Of a stretch of 46,316 nt of DNA, positions 17,901 through 27,556 are shown piece by piece. Source of the stretch: a virus; IMG/VR virus record IMGVR_UViG_3300042893_000777, positions 1 to 46,316 of that record; one strand, written 5' to 3'. The notes under the pieces were generated by a model, which worked only from the letters and a program-made list of their open reading frames with translations, was not told the origin of the DNA and did no database searches. Every line of letters starts with the position of its first letter. The stretch's first letter is position 1. The position numbers were made by a program, and so were the translations under genes.

Positions 17901-20900
17901 TTATTGAATACGTCTCTTATATATTCATCAGGTTGTGGTTTTTGTACTTTTGAATTATCGAAGTACCCGTAATTTGGTGATTGCCAAAATAACCTTGTAG
18001 AACCATTATGTATTGCCGGATTATTACTTACCTCAATTTTTAAATTACCAGCATTGTTAAAACACTCCTGATTAACTTGATTAACATTTGAACCTAATGA
18101 AGGTAATGTATAAATATAATTTGGGTCCGGACTTACCGCATAACAACTCCAAGGGTATATTGTTAATGATCTATTGTTATTACCATTATCAAATCCTTGT
18201 GATTTATTGATTAATGCGGTCGGACTTAAAACCATCCTAAAATTAGAATTTAATGTATTCTGTATTGATTGAGAACTATAACCCAACACATACTGGTTTG
18301 TAACTATAAATGGTTGTGTTGATGTTATTGGGTCAACAAAAGGATATGATTGTGATGGTGTTACATAATAAGCTCCTTGTCCCCCAGTAGTACCACTAAT
18401 CTGGGTTATGATTGTTGTGTAGTTATTTATGTTACTACCTGAAATTATAGCCCCTGGTGTTAATGTGTTTGAGTTTATAGATAAAACTTCCATAAAAGTT
18501 CCGTCTATATAACAAGTTCCAGCAAGATTTGTTGATTGGTTAAATAAATTTTGTCCTTGTAAGAAAAAATTAAAATCGTCTAATAGTGTTGGGTAAAACC
18601 CGGTAGTTATTGTTGTTTTATCATTTGTTCCAACGGTATTTGTTCCATCTAAAACAATATCATATGGTTGTCCATCAATTTGAACTTGGTATTGGGTTGT
18701 GGATGCAGAAAAAAGTGGATCGTAATTTCCAATATAATCAGTGTCTTTCCAGACATCATCTAAAATATCAATATTATCTTCTTTCCATTTTTTATATCTA
18801 TACCAAATTGACCCGTATTTTAAAACCCAAGCGTAAGGCATTTCGTGTATCGCTCCAAATTTTTTAAGTGATGGTAAAATATAACTAGCATTTGTTACAG
18901 AACCATCTGAATTATAAATTCTATATTTATCTCTTAATGTTGCTAAAGGTAAACTATTTAAGAACAAATATGCTGCAATGTTATAGGGTGATTTTTCAAT
19001 CAAACTATATTTAAATTCATTAACTCCTTTTTGTATTGCGTTTGCAAAATATGGTGTATTAAACATTGATGTTGTCTGGTCTGAGTAAACTCCACCATTA
19101 TAGTTATCGTAATATAAATTACCTTCCGTTGCGTATTGGTCTTTAATTTTTCTATTTTTATAAAAAGTGGTTAAATTTTGTAAATTTAAACTTTGGTCAA
19201 ACACACTTTTTTTATAGTTAAAATTAGTTATAGGTAATACATTTTTATTTTTAATACTCTTAATGGATTTATCATATTGAAGAGTATCGCTAGTTTTAAA
19301 AGTATCAACTTTGGATTGTATTCCTTTACCATTTGCAAGGTAATCTTTGCACCAATCTAAATTTGTTAAAGGATATAAGTCAGTTAAATCATATTCATCA
19401 TTAACAATATTACCACCAAAATAATTAACAACAGTATCTTCATTTGTTAACCCAACGTTTGGTAATGCGGTATTGTCCAATAAAATAGAATTTTTATAAA
19501 AATAGAATGAGGTATCAACGTCATTTTTAATATATGGAGTATTAAACTCTCCTCTAATGAAGTTTTGCCAAGATTGTCCTTCTCCACTGTTTGAAATGTG
19601 TTTTAAGAACGCCCCATAAATTGCAGAATTAATATTATATTCTTTTATTTTTTGTATTAAGAATGGGTTGTCATCACCTAAAGCGGTTACTAAATTTGTT
19701 GTTTCAGATTCCGAAACATATGTTTGTACATTATATTGTTTAACACTATCTCTATTTAATTTTGAATAGAATGAACTTAAATACATTCTTTCATATATCT
19801 CATAAAAGAATTTAACTTCTTCTGTATTTTGATAAACGTCATTACCTATTGTAAATTCTGTTGCATTAAAACTAAATCTTCTTGGTTTTGACAAACCATT
19901 ATTTGTGTCACCAACACTAAATTTAGGTGATTCTTTTTCTGTATATCCCCTTAAAAATTCCTCAACAAACTGTACTTCCGGCCATATTTCAGGAACATAA
20001 GCCCTTAGTTTATTTGCGATATCATCATCTCCAGGATATTTAAGGGTATATTTTTCCTTACCTTCTATTAAATTTTCACCAATAATTTGAGGCCAGGGGT
20101 ATACAGGAGAATTAAGGTCTCCATTTTTTACATCAACACTTTGTACCGTACTACTTGTACTAAAAATTGCACTTCTTCTTAATGGGTCATCTCTTAAATC
20201 CCAAGCTTTTGTATGTACATCATCTAACATTCTTAAAAATGCCTCTCCTTGTGCAAAAAATACCGCCAAGACATTTCTAATTGTAGGTTGGAATCCTAAT
20301 CCATTTGTTTTACTCGCAAATTGGTCTGATATTTCCTTTGTTAGTTTTTCTTCTACTTCTTGTTTTTTTGTTTTATATTTTTCATCAATCTTTTTAATTG
20401 CATCTTCAAAAGATTTATAACCAGTTAAAAATATTAAACCTTGATATTCTTGTAAGTTTACAGAGTTTAAAATTTCATCATTTAATTTTTTTTTATAATC
20501 CAAATATTCTGTACTAGTACTAGTCCCAGTTAATTGGAATCCGGCTCTTTTTTGATAAGTTTCCCTAACGTTTATATCTCCAATACCTGCAGTGGTAAAA
20601 AACATTTTTGTGTCTATTGGAACTGAGATGTCTTTACCAATTGCGGTATTATTAATAAGTAGGTTATTGTATTTTTGTATTAACCCTGTTAGTTTACCAA
20701 TTGCGGTAATTTGTTCTTGCGCCGAACTATATTCCGGTTTAAATTTGTATAGTTCGGTTTTATCTGTATCGTTTTTTACAAAAATGTTGTTATAATCCAA
20801 ATACTTACGTGACCAAGAATCTTGACCTGCATACAAATAAACCACACTAGAATACTCCCCTAAGTTTTCGTTATATTTATCAACTTCATTAAGAATATTT

Positions 20901-21892
20901 AAATTTTTCTTCTTAAATTGTTCTTCAATATTTGTAATTAATTTATTTAAATTTTCTTTTAATTGTAGGACTGTTATTTCCGGAAAATCATCATCAATTA
21001 ATCCTTTAGCTTTATATTCGGTATAAAGCTCTTTCATTTTCTGTAAACCTAAACTACTATAAGTTTCTTCAGTTTTAGTTGGTGTATTTGATGTACTTGA
21101 TGTTGTTGTTTTTTGACTTTGTATATTAACCCTATACATAGATGGAACCGCATACATCGCACCCCAACTAACATCAGCCATTATAGTATATTTGTAAGTA
21201 TAAAATTGAGTATTAATTCTAAAATTATGTGTTGATGGGTCAAAAGACGCATTAAATGTGTGTAACATTAATGGTAATCTAATTGCCTTTCCTAAATAAC
21301 CTTTAACCGTTAAATAAAACAGTGGGTATGGTAATTGAAAAAATGCGGCGTATGGTGAATTGTCTCCGGCTTCAAATAAAGCACGTCCTTTAACATCCTC
21401 CATTGTAATACTTATAACCGGTAAAAAATCGGTACCGTATTCAATATTAATTTGATTAATCCCTAATAATCCAGTGTCAACCGATCCTGGATTTCCATTA
21501 GACATAATTGTTTGACTAAGATAATAGTCATCACTTAAATCTGGATTTTGTGTAATTCTTACATTTGGTTGATTAACCCCAACCCCTTTTAAAGCTCCTT
21601 TACCTGTTAGTTCATCGGTGTAACTATTATCTAAAAACTGTTTAAATCCTGGATTTAAAAAATTTATTTTACCAACTGACACTGTTCTAATAGCTTCTGA
21701 TTGTGGTACCCCAACCGCAAGTTTTGTTCTTGGTAGTACCGAACATTCTAAGTTAGCATAAAAAACAAGATCTTCTTGTTTTATTAGGCGGTCTTTTACT
21801 TTACCCTCATTGTCTATTACTTTGTTGGGGTCTATTACTGATATGTTTTGATAATCAAATTCTACTAAAATATTTTCATTGTTATCTACCAT
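14957..21892 (-). CDS. Giant baseplate hub-like protein
   Basis: 2311 aa, far larger than T4 gp27 (391 aa) or gp5. The N-terminal 270 residues (INQINIEYGTDFLPVISITM, YPLFYLTVKGYLGKA) and a segment near 1865-1925 (MYFNLRNIPMFSGPYMITSV, then SHRISENGFDTSFKG) look like the two halves of a hub/gpD-type tube-like fold split by about 1500 inserted residues. The region about 2035-2150 has NNNYGYVTLDNNFGGSATYF and KPFASFTSFDSFLEFFIGKY, reminiscent of Bacteroidota phage peptidoglycan-hydrolase domains, so a tail-lysozyme function is plausible. A Thr/Asn-rich linker (about 1945-1985) precedes it. The start overlaps the gp53-like gene by 11 nt, indicating coupling. Hub assignment is by pattern and position. 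Confidence 0.65.
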   Translation of the reverse strand: MVDNNENILVEFDYQNISVIDPNKVIDNEGKVKDRLIKQEDLVFYANLECSVLPRTKLAVGVPQSEAIRTVSVGKINFLNPGFKQFLDNSYTDELTGKGALKGVGVNQPNVRITQNPDLSDDYYLSQTIMSNGNPGSVDTGLLGINQINIEYGTDFLPVISITMEDVKGRALFEAGDNSPYAAFFQLPYPLFYLTVKGYLGKAIRLPLMLHTFNASFDPSTHNFRINTQFYTYKYTIMADVSWGAMYAVPSMYRVNIQSQKTTTSSTSNTPTKTEETYSSLGLQKMKELYTEYKAKGLIDDDFPEITVLQLKENLNKLITNIEEQFKKKNLNILNEVDKYNENLGEYSSVVYLYAGQDSWSRKYLDYNNIFVKNDTDKTELYKFKPEYSSAQEQITAIGKLTGLIQKYNNLLINNTAIGKDISVPIDTKMFFTTAGIGDINVRETYQKRAGFQLTGTSTSTEYLDYKKKLNDEILNSVNLQEYQGLIFLTGYKSFEDAIKKIDEKYKTKKQEVEEKLTKEISDQFASKTNGLGFQPTIRNVLAVFFAQGEAFLRMLDDVHTKAWDLRDDPLRRSAIFSTSSTVQSVDVKNGDLNSPVYPWPQIIGENLIEGKEKYTLKYPGDDDIANKLRAYVPEIWPEVQFVEEFLRGYTEKESPKFSVGDTNNGLSKPRRFSFNATEFTIGNDVYQNTEEVKFFYEIYERMYLSSFYSKLNRDSVKQYNVQTYVSESETTNLVTALGDDNPFLIQKIKEYNINSAIYGAFLKHISNSGEGQSWQNFIRGEFNTPYIKNDVDTSFYFYKNSILLDNTALPNVGLTNEDTVVNYFGGNIVNDEYDLTDLYPLTNLDWCKDYLANGKGIQSKVDTFKTSDTLQYDKSIKSIKNKNVLPITNFNYKKSVFDQSLNLQNLTTFYKNRKIKDQYATEGNLYYDNYNGGVYSDQTTSMFNTPYFANAIQKGVNEFKYSLIEKSPYNIAAYLFLNSLPLATLRDKYRIYNSDGSVTNASYILPSLKKFGAIHEMPYAWVLKYGSIWYRYKKWKEDNIDILDDVWKDTDYIGNYDPLFSASTTQYQVQIDGQPYDIVLDGTNTVGTNDKTTITTGFYPTLLDDFNFFLQGQNLFNQSTNLAGTCYIDGTFMEVLSINSNTLTPGAIISGSNINNYTTIITQISGTTGGQGAYYVTPSQSYPFVDPITSTQPFIVTNQYVLGYSSQSIQNTLNSNFRMVLSPTALINKSQGFDNGNNNRSLTIYPWSCYAVSPDPNYIYTLPSLGSNVNQVNQECFNNAGNLKIEVSNNPAIHNGSTRLFWQSPNYGYFDNSKVQKPQPDEYIRDVFNNTEEQENFGIFGDPDKYTKITELFTTFSPEILNKFEEQFLLFSQSVYDFESNLNPRNPNVNEEESYENFQGLMRAMFKTDNPKNLTGSALINTIKESQKNNIQKILESFMGYNVVFKYGNPSNFDKKMFYTFSNDFIEDPYTWGGYVQNSPNALPYAGGGITLAQSKTQYPITWNTLETYVGFSEIPKLEYTDNGSYITDFFIDMDMEFSENNIKLYHPMIKLYATQKLADPTLNLSKFYTLMTQYISKGEQYINLILDNTLVGARAKLPNVKITANSTGVKFKEYDGDLVRLDTWESFKAINDKWIAGADLRSKTLFEDVLLVDRASRDVGQKIFVDIFKLKTQIESMNYANNMLGIINTILIENRFLSFILPSYANFYNVQDVSKTPNPRPEGTLEFANSLFGTHLNVDYRDTTAKYLCVYSYVPSDKLAMNNNVDYKFRDDAFDLRRATDNPLLESQNGKTNWDKSNKVVGFNVDFGPQNQQIFKQMDIGQNPGLPTTESLQMLNQMANQYRNRGGASQSVSLYNVYRNRSYECEIDMMGCALIQPLMYFNLRNIPMFSGPYMITSVSHRISENGFDTSFKGQRQPFYSIPAIDNLLQSLSATILTTLKERVKEEDKKNTITETNNNIKTATEATNKTADPKVVPTTNQDCSTLLNTSYNTYTATTPVNTSITIPEAYSKIVSAVNAITTLSNDDKLKFIDFIFMTIWTYSISGNNFTGQNNNYGYVTLDNNFGGSATYFNNSYFCGSSSNLTQKPFASFTSFDSFLEFFIGKYKSNVSNLPVRNVGDNTQIQTYITGMSKSIMDTWPTNGSVWSTMTEQPQKQKIQNTTDAFTYIQNNQPKPTPIPEPNPPIFLVEPKYTNFSPPLLESYTIKLNPTDGKRKIRFVEMLLLGGSKAPCVNSGGQAEVSEYIINGDTFTMDIQEILDEFGCTSGQPMQNYKGTYYAKFSLTSFPILSNGEPDNSRKEYYKTFSLTFSF

Positions 21893-22205
21893 AATATAAG
21901 AAGTGGTTGTCTATTGCGCCTTTATAGTCCTGTAATGAAGTTAGTAAGGGAAATGGAATAGTCAATACTGCACCATCTGGTATTGCGGCCTCTAATCCGG
22001 TATATCTTGGATTTGCTTGTTGTATTAACCAACCAAAAAATGGTGTTCCATAATATTGTTGGGATATTTTATCTAACCTAGTCATACCTTCCCTATAAAT
22101 GTATTTTTTATCCGAGGATTTTGACGGTAAATTAACGTATGACACAACGGTTTGTTGTCCATTTAATAAAAACTGATTATATCTATTATAATATTGTGTT
22201 CCCAT
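21882..22205 (-). CDS. 53: Baseplate wedge protein, gp53-like (LysM-type)
   Basis: 107 aa, shorter than T4 gp53 (196 aa). YREGMTRLDKISQQYYGTPF, then WLIQQANP and IPDGAVLTIPF, form a LysM-like pattern typical of gp53/gpX-family baseplate proteins, which bind neighbouring baseplate subunits rather than sugar. Its start lies 1 nt after the stop of the 1766-aa gene and its end overlaps the hub-like gene by 11 nt, so the three are translated from one message. Confidence 0.75.
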   Translation of the reverse strand: MGTQYYNRYNQFLLNGQQTVVSYVNLPSKSSDKKYIYREGMTRLDKISQQYYGTPFFGWLIQQANPRYTGLEAAIPDGAVLTIPFPLLTSLQDYKGAIDNHFLYYGR

Positions 22206-22206
22206 A

Positions 22207-25200
22207 TTAATTAAAAGTTACTTTATCGTTAAACGTTTCTCTATTGTTATTTATGTTAAAATCACTATAAAGTTGTTTTAATAATTTTTGATTATCTTTG
22301 TGTTCTGGTTTTTTAGCTGTTGTATATGATAATTTAGTTTCAAACGTATCAATTTTAAAGTTTAAATATTTTTGATATTCAGGACTTTTTTCAAAATCCG
22401 TAAATATTTTTTTCTCCGCATCAAACTCTTTAACAAATAAAACTCTTAATTCTTCACAAACTTCTCTAATATCTTTTTCCATAAAAGTATTAAGTTTTAC
22501 TTTTTCAGTTATTAAACTTTCCACAAATGATTTAAATTTAGTATCATCAGTAAATATGTTTGACATCACAAAATAGAATCTACTTGTTTCTGGAGTTAAA
22601 AATTCGTCCTCATAAATAGGGTAAAAATTATCATCACCATTTAAAATATTTTGGTCTAAAATGTATTTTTCTGTTAGTAATAATATATATTCGTACGTAT
22701 CAACACCAACTTTTAGTTGGTAATTATCTAAAATTAAGTCAAAAACATCAGCGTCTGTTTGTCCACTGTCAACCAGAGTATACACCTTATATTCTCCAGT
22801 TTCTAATTTATAACCATCAACTTTATGATTAACTAAATCCAATTTTCTAAAAGTTTGGATATAATCCTCTTGGTTTTTTGTTATTTCATTTTGAGATCCT
22901 ATTGTGTCATTATTTAAATCCGCATCTCTTAATTCAACTATTTCTTTTAATTTATTTTTTAATTCTCTAATTGCGGAATCAGGAAAATTTAAAGTATTAC
23001 TTTTAACTTTTAATATAATCGGATTTGTATCGTCTTTAACGTCTTTAGCGGCCTTACTAACCAATTTTAAAATTCTATCTTCCACATTATACGATTTACC
23101 AAAGATATCTGTTGGTATATTATTACCATCATATTGCGCCAATTCACCCGCAACATATCTTCTTTGTTTAGTAACCAATTGTACCATAGGGTAATTTGTT
23201 ACTTCATTCATTGTTTTAAGTTGGTTAAATATTGTTTTAAAATAATTATTAGTTTTATCTGACAATTCTTTAAACACTGCAGTATATTCTATTTCACCTT
23301 CTTCATAAGAACCATTATCAAATAAGTTAGTTGACAATATATTACCAATCGTACTACCACCTTTTTGTGGAACAACATTATTTATCTCAATATTAGAAAT
23401 TGGTAAACTATCATCCCCCTTTCTTGATATTATTTTAGAGACCAAATCTTTATCCTTATCTTTTGTGCTTTCGGTTGATTCCGCTCTTTCGTCATATACT
23501 TCAGTATTTGCGTAATAATTAAATGATAATGCATTTTGTAACGTTTGTATTGGGTGAGCTAATCCGTGACCACCAATAAAATCAAATCCCAAACTAATTT
23601 TTGCAATCATAGGTTGGATACCAATTCCTTCCGGATTTATATCATAAACTAATGGTTCATATGTTATTGATAATTGGTTAGGTATAATCTTAGTATGGTA
23701 GAAATCTCCAATTCTTAATACTAATACCGGTGGTGTTCCAAATGATGTATTTTTTGCATCATTATATTTAGGTTTACCGTCTGGTCCAATAACAGGAATT
23801 GTTTGTCCCGGTCTAACACATTGTTGTAAAAAGGTTAAACGAGCATTTAATCCTTCAGGTGTTGTTGAGTGAAATGCTGGGCTAAAATATTTGATTTTAT
23901 CTTTAATACTGGAATATATCATTGGGTTTGTTTCCTTAATAACCTCAAAATAATCACATTCAGAGAACAAATACCTTAATACTTTTTTAGATATTCCTTC
24001 TTTAATTTCCTTATTAACCTTTGGTGGTGGGGGTGGTGGGGGTGGTGGTATATTACCACAAATTTCATTACAATCAGTTTCTCCAGTAAATGTGTCAACT
24101 AAATCTGTTTCCGCTGCCGGCACACATTTTTGACCAGTTCCAAGACATTTCCATCTTTTAACCGATGTTGATTCACATTTACACAATTCTTTTGTTGCGT
24201 AAATACCATTAGGAACTTCTTTACAGACATTATCAATACAAGACCAACCCATTACTGGTTTTTGACAACCACCACTAGATAAACATTCTTGTTCGGTATC
24301 AAAAGTTCCGTCCTCAGCCTGAGCACATTGTCCTGGTGAAAGACATTTATATTTAAGTTTTGGTTTTTCTTTTTTTATGGTGGCTTTTATAACATTAATA
24401 CCCACTCTACGACAAACCATTGCGGGAAAGCTATACCATTGTGAGTTGTTAGTTACATAACCCAAATTAACGTCTATAATATTTTTTGTACAGTCAACTC
24501 CAACTCCTCCTCCTTTGTTAGATTGTGGTATTATAAACTTTTCTCCACTTGAGTTAAATGTAAAAATTATTTTCTTTTCGGTTTCTAATTGACTTATTTT
24601 TATGTCCCCAATTGTTTGTTTTCTAAACCAATTAAGAACAACGCTATTTCTTCTTTTTGATAAATTAACATTGTATGATGGTGATGCTGGTGCGGAAGCC
24701 GAACCTTGTAATTCAAGTGTTACAGTTCCTTCTTTATCTATTATAATTTCTTTTAATTTAGGTAATAAATCATTAGTTATAGTTTTAAAATTTCCAATAA
24801 CCACATCATCAAAGAATGGAATTACGGCACTTTTTTTAAAAGTATCGCTACCACTTTTAACTTTTGCCGGTGCCGAATTACCAGCATAAGTTGGTTTTCT
24901 TCCTAAATATTTGTCATACCAAGATTGGTAATCTGAAGTTAGTTCTGTCTCCCAAGAACCTGTACCAGTAGGATAGTCATTATCAAAATAAAACCCAAAC
25001 CCTTCAAATTGTTTTAAAATATCCGTTTCAATTTGTTCAGAAGAATCTGAAGTTGCAGTTGTGTTGTTCGCTTGGGTTCCTCCACCATTTTCCGTTGTTA
25101 CTTGATTACCGGTACTAAATGTTGGATCATCAGACCCATTGATTGGTGGTGCCTGATTTTTAGGTATTTCATTTAAAATATCATATTTTTGTTCCTCCGT

Positions 25201-27507
25201 TAATCTAGGGCTTTGTAATAATTCTTGATATGTATAAAGTTGGTTTACCGGAATAGTATTAAATTTTGCTGCTAAATCATATAAATCATATTTAACACAA
25301 CCCGCAAAAAACGAATCCATAATTGAATCAACTTGTGCTTCAGACAAATTCGCTAACTGTTTTTCAATAATTGTATTCATAGCCGCAGGACTATCAACAA
25401 CAACCAACCAACTTAAACTTCCACTTCTTGTTGTATTTTTATAAGTATATATAGGTTCTGGCCTTCCTAAAAATGATGTTGGGTTCCAACTAGCGGTAGA
25501 AGATTCATTAAAGGAAAGTGCATATGGTGGAAACCACATAATTCTTCCTCCATTTGGTCCTCTTTCACAAACAGGTAACTCATCATAAGTAAACCCTGGT
25601 TGGTCGGATGTTCTCCACGCCAAGTTCTCAAGTGAGAACATATATTTTTTTACCTTACCATCTCTAATGTTAGTGGACTCAATACCTCTAAGTGGTGCAA
25701 TATTTAAATTATATGTATTATCAAATACCGAATTGTTAAATCTTCTACCTGATGTTGTTATACCATCTGTTTTTTGTAAATCAGCAAATGTGTAGTACGG
25801 AGTGTCTTTTTGAAATACTCTACAGTATTCCATACCAACTTCGGTACCATCAATACCTATTGTATTTTCATTTGTTACACTATCGTAATAAGCAATAACC
25901 TGAGAACCTTTTGTCATTTCTTTGTATCCGTCGTTGAATACTTTTGAAATTTGGTTGATTGCATTTCCAACATGTTTTAATCTTTTTTCACCACTAACGT
26001 TATCTGCGGATTCAACTAATCTTTGGGTATTATCTAATATTGATCCTCCTTTAAATTCAAAATCATCCGATTGTGTATCACTATTAAATTCCCCTTTAAC
26101 CGAATTGTATTCGCTATCAATTTTAACCGGGTCTCCACCAGGTTTAACTTTAAACCCTAAATTATCTTTATATTTTGGTGAGGTCCAAATAAATTGTCCG
26201 GCAATTCCTCCTTGATTGGAAATAGATTTCCCTTTTAATCCAAATTGGATTTTATCAATATTTCCTTCATATAATTGTCCTAATTCTGCCGGACCATATA
26301 CTGGAGTTTCTTGTTGTCTTCCAAATCTATCTGAAGGAACTTCGTTTGCTGGTGAATTAATCGTTGATGGTTCTGCTTGGTCACTACCAACGTAATAACC
26401 TCCACCTTTATCACTATTACCTAATAAATTAGAAATAGCATTAGTTATCCCAAGAACAAGACCTCTTTCGTATTTTGGTCTGTAAAGGTTATAATCTAAA
26501 CTTTTAAATAAAACAGATTTTTGTCCATAACCAGTATTTGCAACAAATAACTCTGAAGGGTTTCTATATTTATTAAGAATTGACCCTAAAGCACCTCCGG
26601 TTAAATTATTTGTAACATTAAGAGCGTTTTCTGTTTGTGGTGATATTATTTGAAACTGTTGGTTAAAATAATCTCCAGGTATGAATGAAACGGGGAAATA
26701 AGTCCCACTTAATCTATTTGCAAATGAAACTGCGGCAAGTACCGGGTTTTCTGGAACCGTAATTTTCCAGTTTTTAGTAATTAAGGGTTGTTGTCCTGTC
26801 GCAACTAAAGACGCTTCAAAAGGGTCTTGTAATGCGTCTAAACCAACACTACCTAAAGTCGCTTGATATATTTCAGTATTTATTCTCTCAGTAAACGCAT
26901 CTTTTAATTTTTTTGCGGCAATTTGAGCTAAAAATGAATCTTGAGATAAAGAACCTGCCGAACCTGATGGGTCGTTTGAGAATAATATATCGTAAGGACT
27001 ATATACCGAATATAAAAAGTTAATTGGTGCCGATACAAATAAGTTATCATTTGTTACAGAATATGGTAAAAAATATTGTAAATCACTAATATTATCAGTT
27101 AAAATAATAAGGTCTTTATACCCACTTTCCGGACCATAAATATTTTTTATGTATGCGGTATCAATGTAGAATTCATTAAGTAAATCAATCTGAGCATCAT
27201 CTTGACCATACTCTCCTTGATTAGGAGTTACCGGTAATGGTGGATTATTAGTGTTAATAATATTACTATATCCACCTTCAGGACCATATTCGTTTAATGT
27301 GTATAGATTATTTGCCTGTACGGTTGTTCCAATCAATTCATTAGGTGAATCTATTACCGAAATGTCTTGGAGTGGTGATATCTCATAGGTTAAATTACCT
27401 GCCGGTGGTGTATATGCCCCCGGAACATTATATGGTTGTAAATTTCTCGCCAATAATGTGTCCCTAAATGACGACGATAAATTAAATGATAATGTACTTT
27501 CTGGCAT
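22207..27507 (-). CDS. Large baseplate protein with OmpA-like and Cys-rich repeat domains
   Basis: 1766 aa, no full-length family recognised. An OmpA-type peptidoglycan-binding domain is visible at about residues 890-990: TVTLELQGSASAPASPSYNV followed by NLSKRRNSVVLNWF, matching the N-x-x-L-S-x-x-R signature. Residues about 1049-1150 hold three Cys repeats (YKCLSPGQC..., WSCIDNVCKE..., WKCLGTGQKC...), ending in a nine-Pro run. Near 1270-1310, GDFYHTKIIPNQLSITYEPL and KISLGFDFIGGHG resemble the tube-initiator domain of gp48/gp54-type proteins. The last 350 residues are charged and helical. Position between tape measure and gp53 supports a baseplate role; the OmpA and Cys modules suggest contact with the cell wall. 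Confidence 0.6.
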   Translation of the reverse strand: MPESTLSFNLSSSFRDTLLARNLQPYNVPGAYTPPAGNLTYEISPLQDISVIDSPNELIGTTVQANNLYTLNEYGPEGGYSNIINTNNPPLPVTPNQGEYGQDDAQIDLLNEFYIDTAYIKNIYGPESGYKDLIILTDNISDLQYFLPYSVTNDNLFVSAPINFLYSVYSPYDILFSNDPSGSAGSLSQDSFLAQIAAKKLKDAFTERINTEIYQATLGSVGLDALQDPFEASLVATGQQPLITKNWKITVPENPVLAAVSFANRLSGTYFPVSFIPGDYFNQQFQIISPQTENALNVTNNLTGGALGSILNKYRNPSELFVANTGYGQKSVLFKSLDYNLYRPKYERGLVLGITNAISNLLGNSDKGGGYYVGSDQAEPSTINSPANEVPSDRFGRQQETPVYGPAELGQLYEGNIDKIQFGLKGKSISNQGGIAGQFIWTSPKYKDNLGFKVKPGGDPVKIDSEYNSVKGEFNSDTQSDDFEFKGGSILDNTQRLVESADNVSGEKRLKHVGNAINQISKVFNDGYKEMTKGSQVIAYYDSVTNENTIGIDGTEVGMEYCRVFQKDTPYYTFADLQKTDGITTSGRRFNNSVFDNTYNLNIAPLRGIESTNIRDGKVKKYMFSLENLAWRTSDQPGFTYDELPVCERGPNGGRIMWFPPYALSFNESSTASWNPTSFLGRPEPIYTYKNTTRSGSLSWLVVVDSPAAMNTIIEKQLANLSEAQVDSIMDSFFAGCVKYDLYDLAAKFNTIPVNQLYTYQELLQSPRLTEEQKYDILNEIPKNQAPPINGSDDPTFSTGNQVTTENGGGTQANNTTATSDSSEQIETDILKQFEGFGFYFDNDYPTGTGSWETELTSDYQSWYDKYLGRKPTYAGNSAPAKVKSGSDTFKKSAVIPFFDDVVIGNFKTITNDLLPKLKEIIIDKEGTVTLELQGSASAPASPSYNVNLSKRRNSVVLNWFRKQTIGDIKISQLETEKKIIFTFNSSGEKFIIPQSNKGGGVGVDCTKNIIDVNLGYVTNNSQWYSFPAMVCRRVGINVIKATIKKEKPKLKYKCLSPGQCAQAEDGTFDTEQECLSSGGCQKPVMGWSCIDNVCKEVPNGIYATKELCKCESTSVKRWKCLGTGQKCVPAAETDLVDTFTGETDCNEICGNIPPPPPPPPPKVNKEIKEGISKKVLRYLFSECDYFEVIKETNPMIYSSIKDKIKYFSPAFHSTTPEGLNARLTFLQQCVRPGQTIPVIGPDGKPKYNDAKNTSFGTPPVLVLRIGDFYHTKIIPNQLSITYEPLVYDINPEGIGIQPMIAKISLGFDFIGGHGLAHPIQTLQNALSFNYYANTEVYDERAESTESTKDKDKDLVSKIISRKGDDSLPISNIEINNVVPQKGGSTIGNILSTNLFDNGSYEEGEIEYTAVFKELSDKTNNYFKTIFNQLKTMNEVTNYPMVQLVTKQRRYVAGELAQYDGNNIPTDIFGKSYNVEDRILKLVSKAAKDVKDDTNPIILKVKSNTLNFPDSAIRELKNKLKEIVELRDADLNNDTIGSQNEITKNQEDYIQTFRKLDLVNHKVDGYKLETGEYKVYTLVDSGQTDADVFDLILDNYQLKVGVDTYEYILLLTEKYILDQNILNGDDNFYPIYEDEFLTPETSRFYFVMSNIFTDDTKFKSFVESLITEKVKLNTFMEKDIREVCEELRVLFVKEFDAEKKIFTDFEKSPEYQKYLNFKIDTFETKLSYTTAKKPEHKDNQKLLKQLYSDFNINNNRETFNDKVTFN
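24024..24052. repeat. G-rich simple repeat encoding poly-Pro
   Basis: A run of GGTGG/GGGGG units on the plus strand encodes nine consecutive Pro in the minus-strand 1766-aa protein. It marks the boundary between the Cys repeats and the helical region. Confidence 0.8.
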
Positions 27508-27514
27508 GTAATTA

Positions 27515-27530
27515 CTTTATTAATAAATAG
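27515..27530 (-). promoter_or_regulatory. TATTTAT-type candidate promoter
   Basis: The minus strand reads CTATTTATTAATAAAG, 7 nt before the ATG at 27507, in a 49-nt gap. An inverted AATAAAT copy lies just upstream. Confidence 0.45.
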
Positions 27531-27556
27531 ATGATTATTTATTTTTATAAACAATT

